From: Thalassobacillus_A hwangdonensis
GTDB taxonomy: Bacteria; Bacillota; Bacilli; Bacillales; Halobacillaceae
Direction: 5' to 3'
Assembly (NCBI RefSeq): GCF_042675915.1
Contig: NZ_JBHTKL010000001.1
Span: 372,001 to 436,000, forward strand
DNA: 64,000 nt
In this document: piece after piece, positions 1 to 8,795 of the stretch
How positions within the stretch are numbered: the first letter of the stretch is position 1
Layout: every line of letters starts with the position of its first letter
Position numbers and translations under genes: made by a program
The notes under the pieces: generated by a model
Seen by the model: the letters and a program-made list of their open reading frames with translations, nothing else
Databases searched by the model: none
Told to the model about the DNA's origin: nothing

Positions 1-614
1 TCGGGATGTTCGTAATCATCCTTTTTGAAATGAATAACTTTTTCGCAGACAAGTCTTGGCATGAAGTCTTCTTTTATGCATTCTTCCAATCTGTCACGAC
101 AAGAAGTGGTGGATTGGCAACGATGGACATCAACCAATTCACAGAACATACGCAACTTTTCATGTCCTCTTTGATGTTCATTGGAGCATCACCAAGTAGT
201 GTGGGTGGTGGTATTCGTACAACGACCTTCGCATTGGTAGTCATTTTCATTTTGACTTATGCCCGGGGAAAGACGAGAATCAGAATTTTTCGCAGGGAAA
301 TCCATGATGATGATCTGATCAAGGCAGTTGTGGTCACTATCATGGCGATGCTTTCGTGCTTCACAGCAGTAATCATCATGATGATTTCTGATCCATTTAC
401 ACTTAATGAAATCATTTTTGAAGTCACATCTGCTTTCGGTACAGTAGGATTGTCACTTGGGATTACACCGGATTTATCTACTGTCGGCAAATGTGTATTG
501 ATGATGCTGATGTTTATTGGAAGAATCGGTATTCTAACCTTCTTATTTACATTCAAATCAGATAAAACGTCAGGGAAATACCACTATCCGAAAGAAAGAG
601 TCATCATCGGTTAG
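1..614 (+). CDS. Ktr/Trk-type potassium uptake channel subunit, C-terminal part
   Basis: The gene runs in from the left edge, so only the last ~203 residues are present and the start is outside the window. It is the ion-conducting membrane subunit of a K+ (Na+-assisted) uptake system of the KtrB/KtrD/TrkH family. Two pore-filter segments are visible, one with TTRSGGL and one with SAFGTVGLS, each followed by a hydrophobic helix, and the end is GRIGILTFLFTF plus a short basic tail. The gating partner KtrC is encoded at 38058, which makes KtrD the likeliest assignment, but KtrB cannot be excluded from this fragment. A diguanylate cyclase/phosphodiesterase gene starts 25 bases downstream. Confidence 0.88.
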   Translation, partial: GMFVIILFEMNNFFADKSWHEVFFYAFFQSVTTRSGGLATMDINQFTEHTQLFMSSLMFIGASPSSVGGGIRTTTFALVVIFILTYARGKTRIRIFRREIHDDDLIKAVVVTIMAMLSCFTAVIIMMISDPFTLNEIIFEVTSAFGTVGLSLGITPDLSTVGKCVLMMLMFIGRIGILTFLFTFKSDKTSGKYHYPKERVIIG

Positions 615-639
615 GGGTGATCGTCCAGGGGGGAAATCA

Positions 640-2619
640 ATGAGTATTCCAGAGATAGAGATGGATCTTCCCATTCATCAATGGCTTATGGATCATATAC
701 AGGATGCAATCCTATTTGTGAATGATCGAGGAGAGATCATCCAGGGAAATGCCGCTGCATTCCGATTGATCCGCTATACGAAGGGCAGTAAAGTAACAAT
801 GGAAGACCTGTTTGATTTCCACCGTTTAAAAGAGAAGAAAGAAACACACCTGTTGATGGAAATCAAAAACGATACGAAACAGCTCTTTCAATTGAAGTGT
901 CTGGAAATGGGAGATTTTAAGGAAGGACTATACTGCGTGTTGTTGCATGCGGTATCTCTAACCGAAAAGACCGAAGAAATGAAACAGCATATCAATCAGT
1001 TGATCAATGCCAGTTACGAAGGCATGGTTATTCATGATGAAGGTAAAGTGATCGATTGCGATCAGACGTTTGCGAGGATGTTCGGGTATGAGATCGAAGA
1101 GATGCGACATCGTTCTGTCTATGGCCTTATCGATAAGAAAAGTCAGGATGATTTGGATGAGGTGATTCATCAATATCCCGATACACCATATATGCTGAAG
1201 GGATTGAAAAAAGATGGTACTTCTTTCTACCTGGAAGTACTGGCTCATCCTTATCCATATGAAGGTAAAATTCTCAGAGTAGCGATCATTCGCGATGTGA
1301 CGGATCGAGTGGAAAGTGAACGTCGGATCGAATTCATGGCATATTATGATGAGCTTACCGACTTGCCGAATCGTAACTACTTCAATAATAAAGTCAATGA
1401 AGCCATCCGAAATGTGGGTGCGGATGAAAAGCTGGCGATCCATTTCCTTGATCTGGACTACTTCAAACAGATCAATGATACGTTAGGCTATGCATTTGGA
1501 GATAAACTGCTGAAAGCATGCGCAGACCGGTTGAAATCAGTTCTTGATGAGGATACGTTTCTTGCCCGCATGGGAGGAGATGAATTCCTGATCTTGCAAA
1601 AAGGTGTACAGGCACAATCGGAAGTAGAAGCGTTTGCCAAGCGGGTCATCACTTTGTTTGAAAAGCCTGTCCAACTGGAGGGGTTTGAGTTATTCACGTC
1701 GGTCAGCATCGGCATCAGCTTGTTCCCCGATCATGGAAAGAACACAAATGAATTGATCAAACAGGCAGACAGTGCGATGTATGTAACGAAAGAAGACAGT
1801 CGCAATGACTTCAAAATGTTCAATGCATCAATCTCTGAGAACTTCCGGACAATGCTGACGATGGAGACGGAATTAAGAAGAGCATTGAAAGAAAATCAAT
1901 TCGAAATCCATTATCAGCCACAGAAAAACATTGATTCGAATGAAGTGATCGGGATGGAGGCTTTGTTGAGATGGAACCATCCTATCAAAGGTTATATTCC
2001 GCCTGGCACCTTCATCCCATTGGCTGAAAAGACAGGTCTCATCATTGATATTGGTCATTGGGTGCTGAAACACGCTTGTGTGCAGAATAAAAAGTGGCAG
2101 ATGGAAGGTCATCCTCCAATTGTAGTAGGTGTTAATCTATCTGCGAAGCAGTTCCATCAGAAGAACCTTGTGGAACAAGTGCATACGATTTTGAAAGAAA
2201 CTGGCCTGGATGCTGAATATCTGGAGCTGGAAATAACTGAAAGTATGGCGATGTCCAATGAAGAATTCATCTTGAAGACGCTTCAAGGACTTCGTGAACT
2301 AGGCGTTCAAGTCTCTATCGATGACTTTGGCACAGGTTATTCCTCCATGAAATATTTAAGCAGGTTTCCGGTAAGTAAACTTAAAATCGATAAAGTTTTC
2401 ATTACGGAAAATAAAAAACAGAATCAAGCAATTGTGAAATCCATCATCCATATGTCGCACTCCCTCAATATGAAAGTGATTGCTGAAGGTGTGGAGACTG
2501 AGGAGCAACTAGCATTTCTGAAGAAAGAAAAATGTGATGAAATGCAGGGATTCTTTTATAGCAAGCCGTTACCTCCGAAACAAATACCAGGTATTTTCTC
2601 GGATCGGATGGTCAATTAA
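640..2619 (+). CDS. PAS-GGDEF-EAL cyclic-di-GMP signalling protein
   Basis: A 659-residue, apparently cytosolic protein. Order: two PAS-like sensor regions (about residues 12-100 and 120-235), a GGDEF domain (about 240-400) and an EAL domain (about 415-655). The GGDEF signature is intact (RMGGDEFL near residue 310). The EAL domain keeps EALLRWNHP, DDFGTGYSS and AEGVET, so both synthesis and hydrolysis of c-di-GMP are possible. Which activity dominates cannot be read from sequence. There is no transmembrane segment, so it probably senses an internal cue through PAS. The start has a strong GGGGGGA ribosome site, and a terminator follows at 2621. Its nearest families are YkoW/DgcW-type proteins of Bacillus. 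Confidence 0.93.
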   Translation: MSIPEIEMDLPIHQWLMDHIQDAILFVNDRGEIIQGNAAAFRLIRYTKGSKVTMEDLFDFHRLKEKKETHLLMEIKNDTKQLFQLKCLEMGDFKEGLYCVLLHAVSLTEKTEEMKQHINQLINASYEGMVIHDEGKVIDCDQTFARMFGYEIEEMRHRSVYGLIDKKSQDDLDEVIHQYPDTPYMLKGLKKDGTSFYLEVLAHPYPYEGKILRVAIIRDVTDRVESERRIEFMAYYDELTDLPNRNYFNNKVNEAIRNVGADEKLAIHFLDLDYFKQINDTLGYAFGDKLLKACADRLKSVLDEDTFLARMGGDEFLILQKGVQAQSEVEAFAKRVITLFEKPVQLEGFELFTSVSIGISLFPDHGKNTNELIKQADSAMYVTKEDSRNDFKMFNASISENFRTMLTMETELRRALKENQFEIHYQPQKNIDSNEVIGMEALLRWNHPIKGYIPPGTFIPLAEKTGLIIDIGHWVLKHACVQNKKWQMEGHPPIVVGVNLSAKQFHQKNLVEQVHTILKETGLDAEYLELEITESMAMSNEEFILKTLQGLRELGVQVSIDDFGTGYSSMKYLSRFPVSKLKIDKVFITENKKQNQAIVKSIIHMSHSLNMKVIAEGVETEEQLAFLKKEKCDEMQGFFYSKPLPPKQIPGIFSDRMVN

Positions 2620-2620
2620 T

Positions 2621-2660
2621 TTGAAAAAGCACACAGGTATGGGCCTGTGTGCTTTTTCAA
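2621..2660. terminator. Intrinsic terminator, bidirectional
   Basis: A near-perfect inverted repeat: a 16-base arm ending in GTGTGC pairs across a 4-base loop, flanked by A and T runs on both sides. It ends the GGDEF-EAL gene on + and the yjcZ-like gene on -. Confidence 0.85.
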
Positions 2661-2681
2661 CACTTTTTATACGTAGCTTCA

Positions 2682-2813
2682 TCAGCAATAGAATGCTGCT
2701 CCTACAATGATGAGCAAAATAAACAAGACAACGATCAACGCGAATCCGCTACCGTAGCCACCTCGATAATAGCATGGTCTACCGTAACCGCCATAAGGGT
2801 ATCCTCCGTACAT
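2682..2813 (-). CDS. YjcZ-family small sporulation-type membrane protein
   Basis: A 43-residue protein. The N-terminal half is rich in Gly and Tyr (MYGGYPYGGYGRP, then RGGYGSGF). It is followed by one hydrophobic helix (ALIVVLFILLIIVGAAF) and ends Tyr-Cys. This Gly/Tyr head with a single C-terminal transmembrane helix is the hallmark of the YjcZ/YhaL-type small sporulation proteins common in multiple copies in Bacillaceae. A GGAGGTG ribosome site lies 7 bases before the ATG. Function in the family is unknown; association with the spore or mother-cell membrane is the usual inference. Confidence 0.85.
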   Translation of the reverse strand: MYGGYPYGGYGRPCYYRGGYGSGFALIVVLFILLIIVGAAFYC

Positions 2814-2907
2814 GAACGCTCACCTCCTCGGTTGGTACACTTCTACAATATGCAACCGGTACGTTCGTGTATGGTCATTCACCCAATATTGTGATATTTC
2901 GTCGGGG

Positions 2908-3246
2908 TCAATCTGTCCCTTGTGATACATCATGAGTAGGGTGGGAAAAGTTCTTCCTTTTTTCGTAATAGTTCGTCTCCATCAATTTGCGGTTATGAGA
3001 AGTGTTCCATCCAATGTCGTTTGTCGGATGGACCCACTCTGAACCTGACATGATTGCCGGATCGATTTCTTCACTCCAATGATTCAGAGGAGAATTCATG
3101 GAATCGTAATAACTGTCTCCGATGGTTACGCCATACGGATTGACAAATGGCTTTTGTTTCTTTTCTTCAGGAACGACTGGAGCGTTGATCTGGTGGGGGA
3201 AGGACGTGTATTCTTCCATTTGACTTTCTGAGTTTATCCGGTCCAT
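2908..3246 (-). CDS. DUF3905-like hypothetical protein
   Basis: A 112-residue soluble, polar protein of unknown function. I place the start at the ATG at 3246, which has AAGGAGG 7 bases upstream; an ATG 12 codons further out lacks one. The middle and end carry segments such as NPYGVTIGD, WSEEIDP and WVHPTNDIGWNTS, which I associate with the DUF3905 family of Bacillaceae; this recall is moderately certain. It sits beside the yjcZ-like gene on the same strand, so a sporulation link is plausible but not shown. No signal peptide or membrane segment is seen. Confidence 0.7.
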   Translation of the reverse strand: MDRINSESQMEEYTSFPHQINAPVVPEEKKQKPFVNPYGVTIGDSYYDSMNSPLNHWSEEIDPAIMSGSEWVHPTNDIGWNTSHNRKLMETNYYEKRKNFSHPTHDVSQGTD

Positions 3247-3429
3247 CAAGCTTTCCTCCTTGCATTGTAAAGTATGAACCATGGTAAGGTTTAATTTAAG
3301 ATAAACGTTTGAATAAGCTGTATGATTTTATGGTTTCCACTTTCCTCATTTTTATTTATCCTTCCGTATTCTACATTGCATCATTGTATGTTTCTTTTTA
3401 ATCCAAGTTTGTTGTTGCACATTAATTGT

Positions 3430-3457
3430 TTGTAGAAATCTTTCATTTATGTATAAT
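3430..3457 (+). promoter_or_regulatory. Candidate sigma-A promoter of the carotenoid operon
   Basis: TTGTAG and TATAAT are separated by 16 bases, with TG directly before the -10. The -10 is the first of three TGTATAA units at about 11- and 10-base spacing (3450, 3461, 3471), and AAATGT-ATA-ACATTT forms a perfect dyad just downstream. Confidence 0.5.
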
Positions 3458-3496
3458 AAATGTATAACATTTGTATAATTAGAGGCGGTTGATTTT

Positions 3497-4984
3497 ATGA
3501 TGAAGGTAGCAGTGATCGGAGCAGGACCAGGCGGACTCGCAGCTGCAATGATTTTAGCTAAAGAAGGCTACGATGTAAATGTGTACGAAAAGCAGTCTTT
3601 CGTGGGGGGAAGGAATGGTGCGTGGAAGATTGGACCCTACACATTCGATATCGGTCCGACGTTTCTTAGTATGCCTCATATCTTTGAAGAGGTATTTGAG
3701 GCTGCAGGGAAGGATATGCATGATTACCTCTCATTAATCGAACTGGACCCGATGTATGCCCTGATGTTCGAAGGAAAGAAAATTCCAATGTACCGGGATC
3801 CAGACAAGATGAAAGAAACGATAAGCAAGTATTACCCTGGTAATGAACGTGGCTATGAAAGATTCATGGAAGATAATCGCAAGAAAATGCAGGCATTGTT
3901 ACCTCTTCTACAGAATAAGCACCATCGTTTGACGGATTATCTAAGACTCCGGACATTGAAGGCATTGCCTAACCTTTCGCTTGGAAAAACCGTATACGAC
4001 GTATTATCCGAGTATTTTTCCGAGGAAGAGCTGAAGATCGCCTTCACATTTCAGGCCAAATATTTGGGGATGTCTCCATGGGAGTGTCCGGGAGCATTTT
4101 CAATTTTATCCTATATGGAACATGAATATGGAGTGTACCATCCAATCGGTGGTTTGAATCAATTATCCAAAGCGATGGCAACGGTCGTGGAAGAACTGGG
4201 TGGAACAATCCACCTTGATTCCCCTGTCAAAAAGTTGATCACAGAAGGGAAGCGCGTAGCAGGTCTCCATCTTGAAAATGGTGAGCAAGTCGAAGCAGAT
4301 GAAGTCATCATCAATGCTGATTTTGCTGAAGCAATGACGAAACTGGTGGATGCCCCAAAGCTTAAGACATATTCCGAGGAGAAACTCGCCAAGAAAAAAT
4401 TTTCATGTTCGACGTTCATGATTTACATCGGTGTCAACCGCCAATTTGATGAAGCGCACCACACTATTGTCTTTTCTGAAGATTATAAACGCAATGTTGA
4501 AGAAATCACACGGAAATTCGAACTGTCGGAGGATCCATCCATTTATATTCACAATCCGAGTGTCAGTGATACGACCCTTGCACCGGATGGTCACTCGGCG
4601 ATTTATATACTGGCTCCTGTACCCAATAATCGTTCTGGCATCAATTGGAGTGAACAAGCCGATACATTCAAGGAGATGATTTACGATACGATCGAGAAGA
4701 AGACTGGGTTTGAAGATCTAAGGGCTTCCATCGTGACAGAGAAGGTGTGGACCCCATCCAATTGGCAGCAAGATTTTTCAGTATATGAAGGTGCTACTTT
4801 CAGTCTGGGGCATCAGTTGTCACAAATGATGTATTTCCGGCCTCATAACAAATTTAATGAGCTGGAACACTGCTGGCTGGTCGGTGGTGGGACACACCCT
4901 GGCAGCGGTCTTCCCACTATATTGGAATCTGCTAGGATCACAACGGACTGGATTATGAAGTCAAAGCGGGAGGTGGTCACATGA
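3497..4984 (+). CDS. crtN: CrtN-like C30 carotenoid desaturase (paralogue 1)
   Basis: A 495-residue FAD-dependent amine-oxidase-fold enzyme of the phytoene desaturase family. The N-terminal dinucleotide site (VIGAGPGGLAAA, residues ~5-16, then YEK and GGR) is intact. The C-terminal substrate/FAD motif GGGTHPGSGLPTILESA is present. The region FQAKYLGMSPWECPGAFSI resembles Staphylococcus CrtN, which converts 4,4'-diapophytoene to diaponeurosporene or diapolycopene. It is the first gene of a three-gene operon and overlaps the next by an ATGA. Three desaturase paralogues exist in this locus, and which one performs the first desaturation is an inference. Confidence 0.85.
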   Translation: MMKVAVIGAGPGGLAAAMILAKEGYDVNVYEKQSFVGGRNGAWKIGPYTFDIGPTFLSMPHIFEEVFEAAGKDMHDYLSLIELDPMYALMFEGKKIPMYRDPDKMKETISKYYPGNERGYERFMEDNRKKMQALLPLLQNKHHRLTDYLRLRTLKALPNLSLGKTVYDVLSEYFSEEELKIAFTFQAKYLGMSPWECPGAFSILSYMEHEYGVYHPIGGLNQLSKAMATVVEELGGTIHLDSPVKKLITEGKRVAGLHLENGEQVEADEVIINADFAEAMTKLVDAPKLKTYSEEKLAKKKFSCSTFMIYIGVNRQFDEAHHTIVFSEDYKRNVEEITRKFELSEDPSIYIHNPSVSDTTLAPDGHSAIYILAPVPNNRSGINWSEQADTFKEMIYDTIEKKTGFEDLRASIVTEKVWTPSNWQQDFSVYEGATFSLGHQLSQMMYFRPHNKFNELEHCWLVGGGTHPGSGLPTILESARITTDWIMKSKREVVT

Positions 4985-6471
4985 AAAAGAAGGAAATCGC
5001 AATAGTGGGTGGTGGAATCGGTGGGTTAGTAACGGCTCTGCTATTATCCAAACAAGGTGAATTCAAAATATCCATCTTTGAAAAACAGGATAAAGTTGGA
5101 GGAAGGATGGATTTTGTTGAAAAGAATGGCTACAAGATCGACAAAGGACCCACCATCATTCTCTTACCTGACATGCTGACCAGCATTTTGGAAGAGGGAG
5201 GCATCCCTAAAGAAAGACTGCCTTTGATGGCATGTAATCCACTCTATCATATCCATTATCCTGATGGGCAGGTTTATCGTAAATATGCAGATATTGAACG
5301 GCAGGTCGAAGAATTGAATCAAACGTTTCCTGGAGAAGAGCAAGGGTTCCGAAGGTTCATGGAAGATATGAGCGTTCGATTTACGGATGGACGTCGAAGC
5401 TTCCTTGAGCGATCGTTCACGAATAAGCTTTCCTTCTTCACAGGCAAAAATCTAAGTACGCTTCTGAAGCTGAAAGCTTACCAGAATGTGAGGAGGATGA
5501 CCGAGACGTATTTCAGCCACCCGAAGCTTGTAGATGCCTACACATTACAAACATTATATATAGGGGGACACCCGAACTATTCTCCAGCAATGTATTCACT
5601 CGTTTCCTATAGTGAGCATGCGCATGGAATCTGGTATTTGAAAGGTGGATATGCAAGTCTCATCCAGATACTTAAGGACGAGCTGGAAGAAAGAGGAGTA
5701 GCAATACACATTTCCAGCAATGTGGAGCAAGTCAATATTGAACAAAAGACATGTCGTGGCATCACTGTTAATGGTGAACGAAAGCACTTTGATAAAGTGA
5801 TCATGAACGGCGATTTTCCAATGATGAACCATTTAGTTGATGAAACGGTTCAATCAAAGAGAAAGTACACGCCTTCTTCTGGATGCATGCTGCTTTATAT
5901 GGGGCTCGATAAAGTATATCACGATGAAACCATCCATAAATTTTTCATGTCTGAAAATTTTGACAAGCATATGGAGCAGGTGTTTGACACGCAAGTACTG
6001 CCTGAGGATCCATCTTTCTATACGTTCCACCCTTCAATCATTGACGAAACATTAGCGCCGGAAGGGAAAGGTGTACTTTACACACTCGTCCCTGTTCCAG
6101 CAAACGCCCAGATCGATTGGAAAAAGGAAAAGCACATGTTCGTAGAGAAGATAATAGATGAGATGGAACGTAGAGGGTTCCCTGACTTGAGGAAGCACAT
6201 CGAATGGATGGACATCCGTACCCCAGAAGATGCAAAAGAAGACGGGTTGTTTGAAGGAGGAAGTTTCGGTATTGCACCTACCTTATTGCAATCCGGCGTT
6301 TTCCGTCCTCAGTTGAAGCCATATGCGATTGACGAACTATATGCAGTTGGTGCATCCATCCACCCTGGTGGCGGTGTCCCCATCGTAATGCAAGGGGCCA
6401 AGCTTCTAGCTGACCACCTGCTCAAAGAGACGATTGATCAACCGCTGAATGAAAGAGGTGTAAACGTATGA
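4981..6471 (+). CDS. CrtN-like C30 carotenoid desaturase/oxidase (paralogue 2)
   Basis: A 496-residue FAD-dependent desaturase-family protein, translationally coupled by ATGA overlaps to the genes on both sides. The FAD motif IVGGGIGGLVTALLL is at residues ~8-22. The C-terminus carries GASIHPGGGVPIVMQGA, where the hydroxylated Ser/Thr before HPGGG is typical. LQTLYIGGHPNYSPAMYS resembles CrtN. With the first gene it probably shares or divides successive desaturation steps on diapophytoene; a terminal oxidation or hydroxylation role (CrtNb/CrtNc type) is also possible. Confidence 0.82.
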   Translation: MKKKEIAIVGGGIGGLVTALLLSKQGEFKISIFEKQDKVGGRMDFVEKNGYKIDKGPTIILLPDMLTSILEEGGIPKERLPLMACNPLYHIHYPDGQVYRKYADIERQVEELNQTFPGEEQGFRRFMEDMSVRFTDGRRSFLERSFTNKLSFFTGKNLSTLLKLKAYQNVRRMTETYFSHPKLVDAYTLQTLYIGGHPNYSPAMYSLVSYSEHAHGIWYLKGGYASLIQILKDELEERGVAIHISSNVEQVNIEQKTCRGITVNGERKHFDKVIMNGDFPMMNHLVDETVQSKRKYTPSSGCMLLYMGLDKVYHDETIHKFFMSENFDKHMEQVFDTQVLPEDPSFYTFHPSIIDETLAPEGKGVLYTLVPVPANAQIDWKKEKHMFVEKIIDEMERRGFPDLRKHIEWMDIRTPEDAKEDGLFEGGSFGIAPTLLQSGVFRPQLKPYAIDELYAVGASIHPGGGVPIVMQGAKLLADHLLKETIDQPLNERGVNV

Positions 6472-7304
6472 ATAACTTGCAAGCTTCCTATGATTATTGC
6501 CGTGAAGTCATGGAACACCATTCAAAAACTTTCTCGAAAGCTTTTTCTGCACTTCCTAAACAACAGAGAAAAGCTGTCTGGGCAATTTATGCGTTTTGCA
6601 GGAAAGTGGATGATATTGTCGATGAAGGGACAAATCCGGTAACTGAGCTTGCCGTGTTCGAGTGTGAATTCAACCGATTTCTTGTTGGCGAAGTTCCAGG
6701 TGGCAAACCGATGTGGATTGCATTACGGGATGTGTTTCATCAGTTCGAAATGGATGAGCAGCCGTTTATTGACATGATCAAAGGACAACGTAAGGATTTA
6801 TATCCCATCTCCATCGCAACCAAAGAGGAATTGCTCGATTATTCCTATCATGTAGCAAGCACGGTGGGCCTCATGCTGCTTCCTGTCATTGCACCAGGAA
6901 AAGAAAAAGAAGTGAGACAGGGAGCAATCGAACTCGGTTATGCGATGCAAATAACGAACATCCTCCGTGATATTGGAGAAGATATGCAGCGGAAGCGTAT
7001 GTACTTGCCGATGGAGACGTTACTGAAGCATGGGTGCAGTATGGATAGTCTGAGAAATGGCGAAGTAACGGAAGCCTTCATCAACGTTTGGGAAGAACTT
7101 GCTACTGATGCAGAAGACTACTATGCTCGTGCGATGACTTCGATATCCGCTTATCCGGTTTATTCCAGAATTCCCGTGAAAGGAGCGGCGTTCATGTATC
7201 GGGCTATTCTGAATTCTGTCAGAGGGAATGGGTACCAGGTGTTCCGGGAGCGGAATTTTGTAGATGAAGAAACTAAAAAGCAAATTATTGCGAAGATGCA
7301 ATAA
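6468..7304 (+). CDS. crtM: Dehydrosqualene (4,4'-diapophytoene) synthase CrtM
   Basis: A 278-residue head-to-head prenyl synthase of the squalene/phytoene synthase family. It joins two farnesyl diphosphates to make the C30 backbone. Both aspartate-rich Mg2+/diphosphate motifs are present: DDIVDE at ~48-53 and DIGEDMQR near 166-173. HSKTFSKAF near the N-terminus is the usual substrate-entry motif. It is the last gene of the + operon, starting in an ATGA overlap. The length matches Staphylococcus CrtM (287). C30 rather than C40 specificity is inferred from the CrtN/CrtP/CrtQ-like neighbours. Confidence 0.92.
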   Translation: MNNLQASYDYCREVMEHHSKTFSKAFSALPKQQRKAVWAIYAFCRKVDDIVDEGTNPVTELAVFECEFNRFLVGEVPGGKPMWIALRDVFHQFEMDEQPFIDMIKGQRKDLYPISIATKEELLDYSYHVASTVGLMLLPVIAPGKEKEVRQGAIELGYAMQITNILRDIGEDMQRKRMYLPMETLLKHGCSMDSLRNGEVTEAFINVWEELATDAEDYYARAMTSISAYPVYSRIPVKGAAFMYRAILNSVRGNGYQVFRERNFVDEETKKQIIAKMQ

Positions 7305-7315
7305 TTTGCTTTTTT
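7275..7315. terminator. Bidirectional terminator between convergent carotenoid operons
   Basis: AAAAAGCAAATTATT pairs with AATAATTTGCTTTTTT across a 10-base loop. It overlaps the last codons of crtM and ends exactly at the stop of the opposing gene, so it serves both operons. Confidence 0.8.
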
Positions 7316-8795
7316 ATATTTCAATTGATTCGAGCTTGCCTAAAATGGCAGCTGCTACATTTTTCCCGCTCAATACTACCATTGGTGAACCGCCACCTGG
7401 ATGTGTGCTTCCTCCTGTAAAATGAAGATTTTCGAAATCAGAGGACTGGTTGAAGGGCCGTAGGAAGGATTGCATACGGTTATTCGATGCAGGGCCGTAT
7501 ATGGAACCCTTGAATGCCCCGAACTTGTCCTGGATGTCTTCGGGTGCCATTAGAAGTTCTTCGACGATGGCATCTTCTATATCCAATCCGAATTCTTTAA
7601 GTCGATTGAAAATCAGTTTCCGATATGTTTGTTTGCTATAGTTGGGATCGCCAGTTGAAATAGGTGGTGTATTGACAAGAATGAAAAGATTGTCACCGTC
7701 AGGAGAAACAGATGGATCTGACTTTGATGAAGTGCATACATAGATGGTAGGATCATCTGCATATCTGCCTGATTCCAACTGCCTGAATTCCCTTTCATAG
7801 TCGGATGAGAAAAAGACATGGTGGTGTTTCAGCTTATCAAATCTGCGATCCAATCCTGCCATGATGACAAAGGCGGAGGTTGAAGCTGTCATCTTGTTGA
7901 TTCTTTTATCTGACCATTCCTTCCTGTTCTCTTCACTCAGGAGTCTAGGCAGCGCATGCAGCAGGTCTCCGTTCAAAATGACGTGGTCTGCTTTATGCTG
8001 CGAGCCATCCTCAAGCATGACGCCTGTAACTTCTTTTCCTTCCGTAAGCAGCTGCGTCACTTTGGAATTTGAGTACAGTTCGACTCCTGCTGCTTTGGCG
8101 GACTTTACAAATGCTTCGGCAATTCTCGTATTTCCACCCTTGGTGTAAAAGACACCTTGATTCCACTCCAGGTGCGCGATCATGGCAAACGTTGCAGGTG
8201 CGATGTAAGGGTTGGACCCGACATACGTGGAATATCGGTTCAGTGATTGCAGGATATGAGGGTGGTCGAAATACTTGTTGAAAAAGCTTGCCATACTCAT
8301 GTGTGGCTTTACCTGCATAAACGCTCCTGCCAATGGAAGTGAAAGATAGTTTCTCCAGCTGTTGAACGTCCGGTGGAGGAAGTGTTTGTTCGATAATTGA
8401 TACAGCTTTTCAATATCCTGCAGGAATCGATCAAGGTTCTTGGCATTTCCAGGATCCACGCGTGCCAGTTCATTTCTCATCGTTTGGTAGTCCGTGGAAA
8501 AGTCGAAATGCGTACCATCCGAAAATTCATTCCGAGTATGATCTGTCAGTTTTATCATCGGAATTTCTTTGTTCGGGTCAAGGCCTGCTGTACGGATGAC
8601 ATCCTGGAATACATGTGGCATGGTGATCGTATTTGGGCCGAAATCGAACGAATAACTGCCTAGCTTCACATCCATCATTTTTCCACCGAAATGATCGTTC
8701 TTTTCGAATACTTGTACATGATGGCCTGCTTTTGCAAGGTAAACGGCAGAAGATAGTCCGCCTAACCCTGCACCTATGATGATTGTCCTTGTCAT
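7314..8795 (-). CDS. crtP: CrtP/CrtNb-like diaponeurosporene oxidase (desaturase family)
   Basis: A 493-residue FAD enzyme. The start is the ATG at 8795 inside an ATGA overlap with the glycosyltransferase gene, with GGAAGG 8 bases upstream. The FAD motif IIGAGLGGLSSAVYLA lies at residues ~4-19. The segments YVGSNPYIAPATFAMI and GGSTHPGGGSPMVVLSGK match the pattern of Staphylococcus CrtP, which oxidises the terminal methyl of diaponeurosporene. It is closer to CrtP than the two + strand paralogues are. Expected product: a C30 aldehyde or acid that the following genes glycosylate and acylate. Assignment to CrtP rather than CrtNb is by motif resemblance only. Confidence 0.82.
   Translation of the reverse strand: MTRTIIIGAGLGGLSSAVYLAKAGHHVQVFEKNDHFGGKMMDVKLGSYSFDFGPNTITMPHVFQDVIRTAGLDPNKEIPMIKLTDHTRNEFSDGTHFDFSTDYQTMRNELARVDPGNAKNLDRFLQDIEKLYQLSNKHFLHRTFNSWRNYLSLPLAGAFMQVKPHMSMASFFNKYFDHPHILQSLNRYSTYVGSNPYIAPATFAMIAHLEWNQGVFYTKGGNTRIAEAFVKSAKAAGVELYSNSKVTQLLTEGKEVTGVMLEDGSQHKADHVILNGDLLHALPRLLSEENRKEWSDKRINKMTASTSAFVIMAGLDRRFDKLKHHHVFFSSDYEREFRQLESGRYADDPTIYVCTSSKSDPSVSPDGDNLFILVNTPPISTGDPNYSKQTYRKLIFNRLKEFGLDIEDAIVEELLMAPEDIQDKFGAFKGSIYGPASNNRMQSFLRPFNQSSDFENLHFTGGSTHPGGGSPMVVLSGKNVAAAILGKLESIEI

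Noticed and set aside
958..1443. A 161-codon minus-strand frame inside the GGDEF-EAL gene
   Set aside because: It is antisense to intact PAS/GGDEF coding sequence, has no ribosome site and low-complexity shadow composition.
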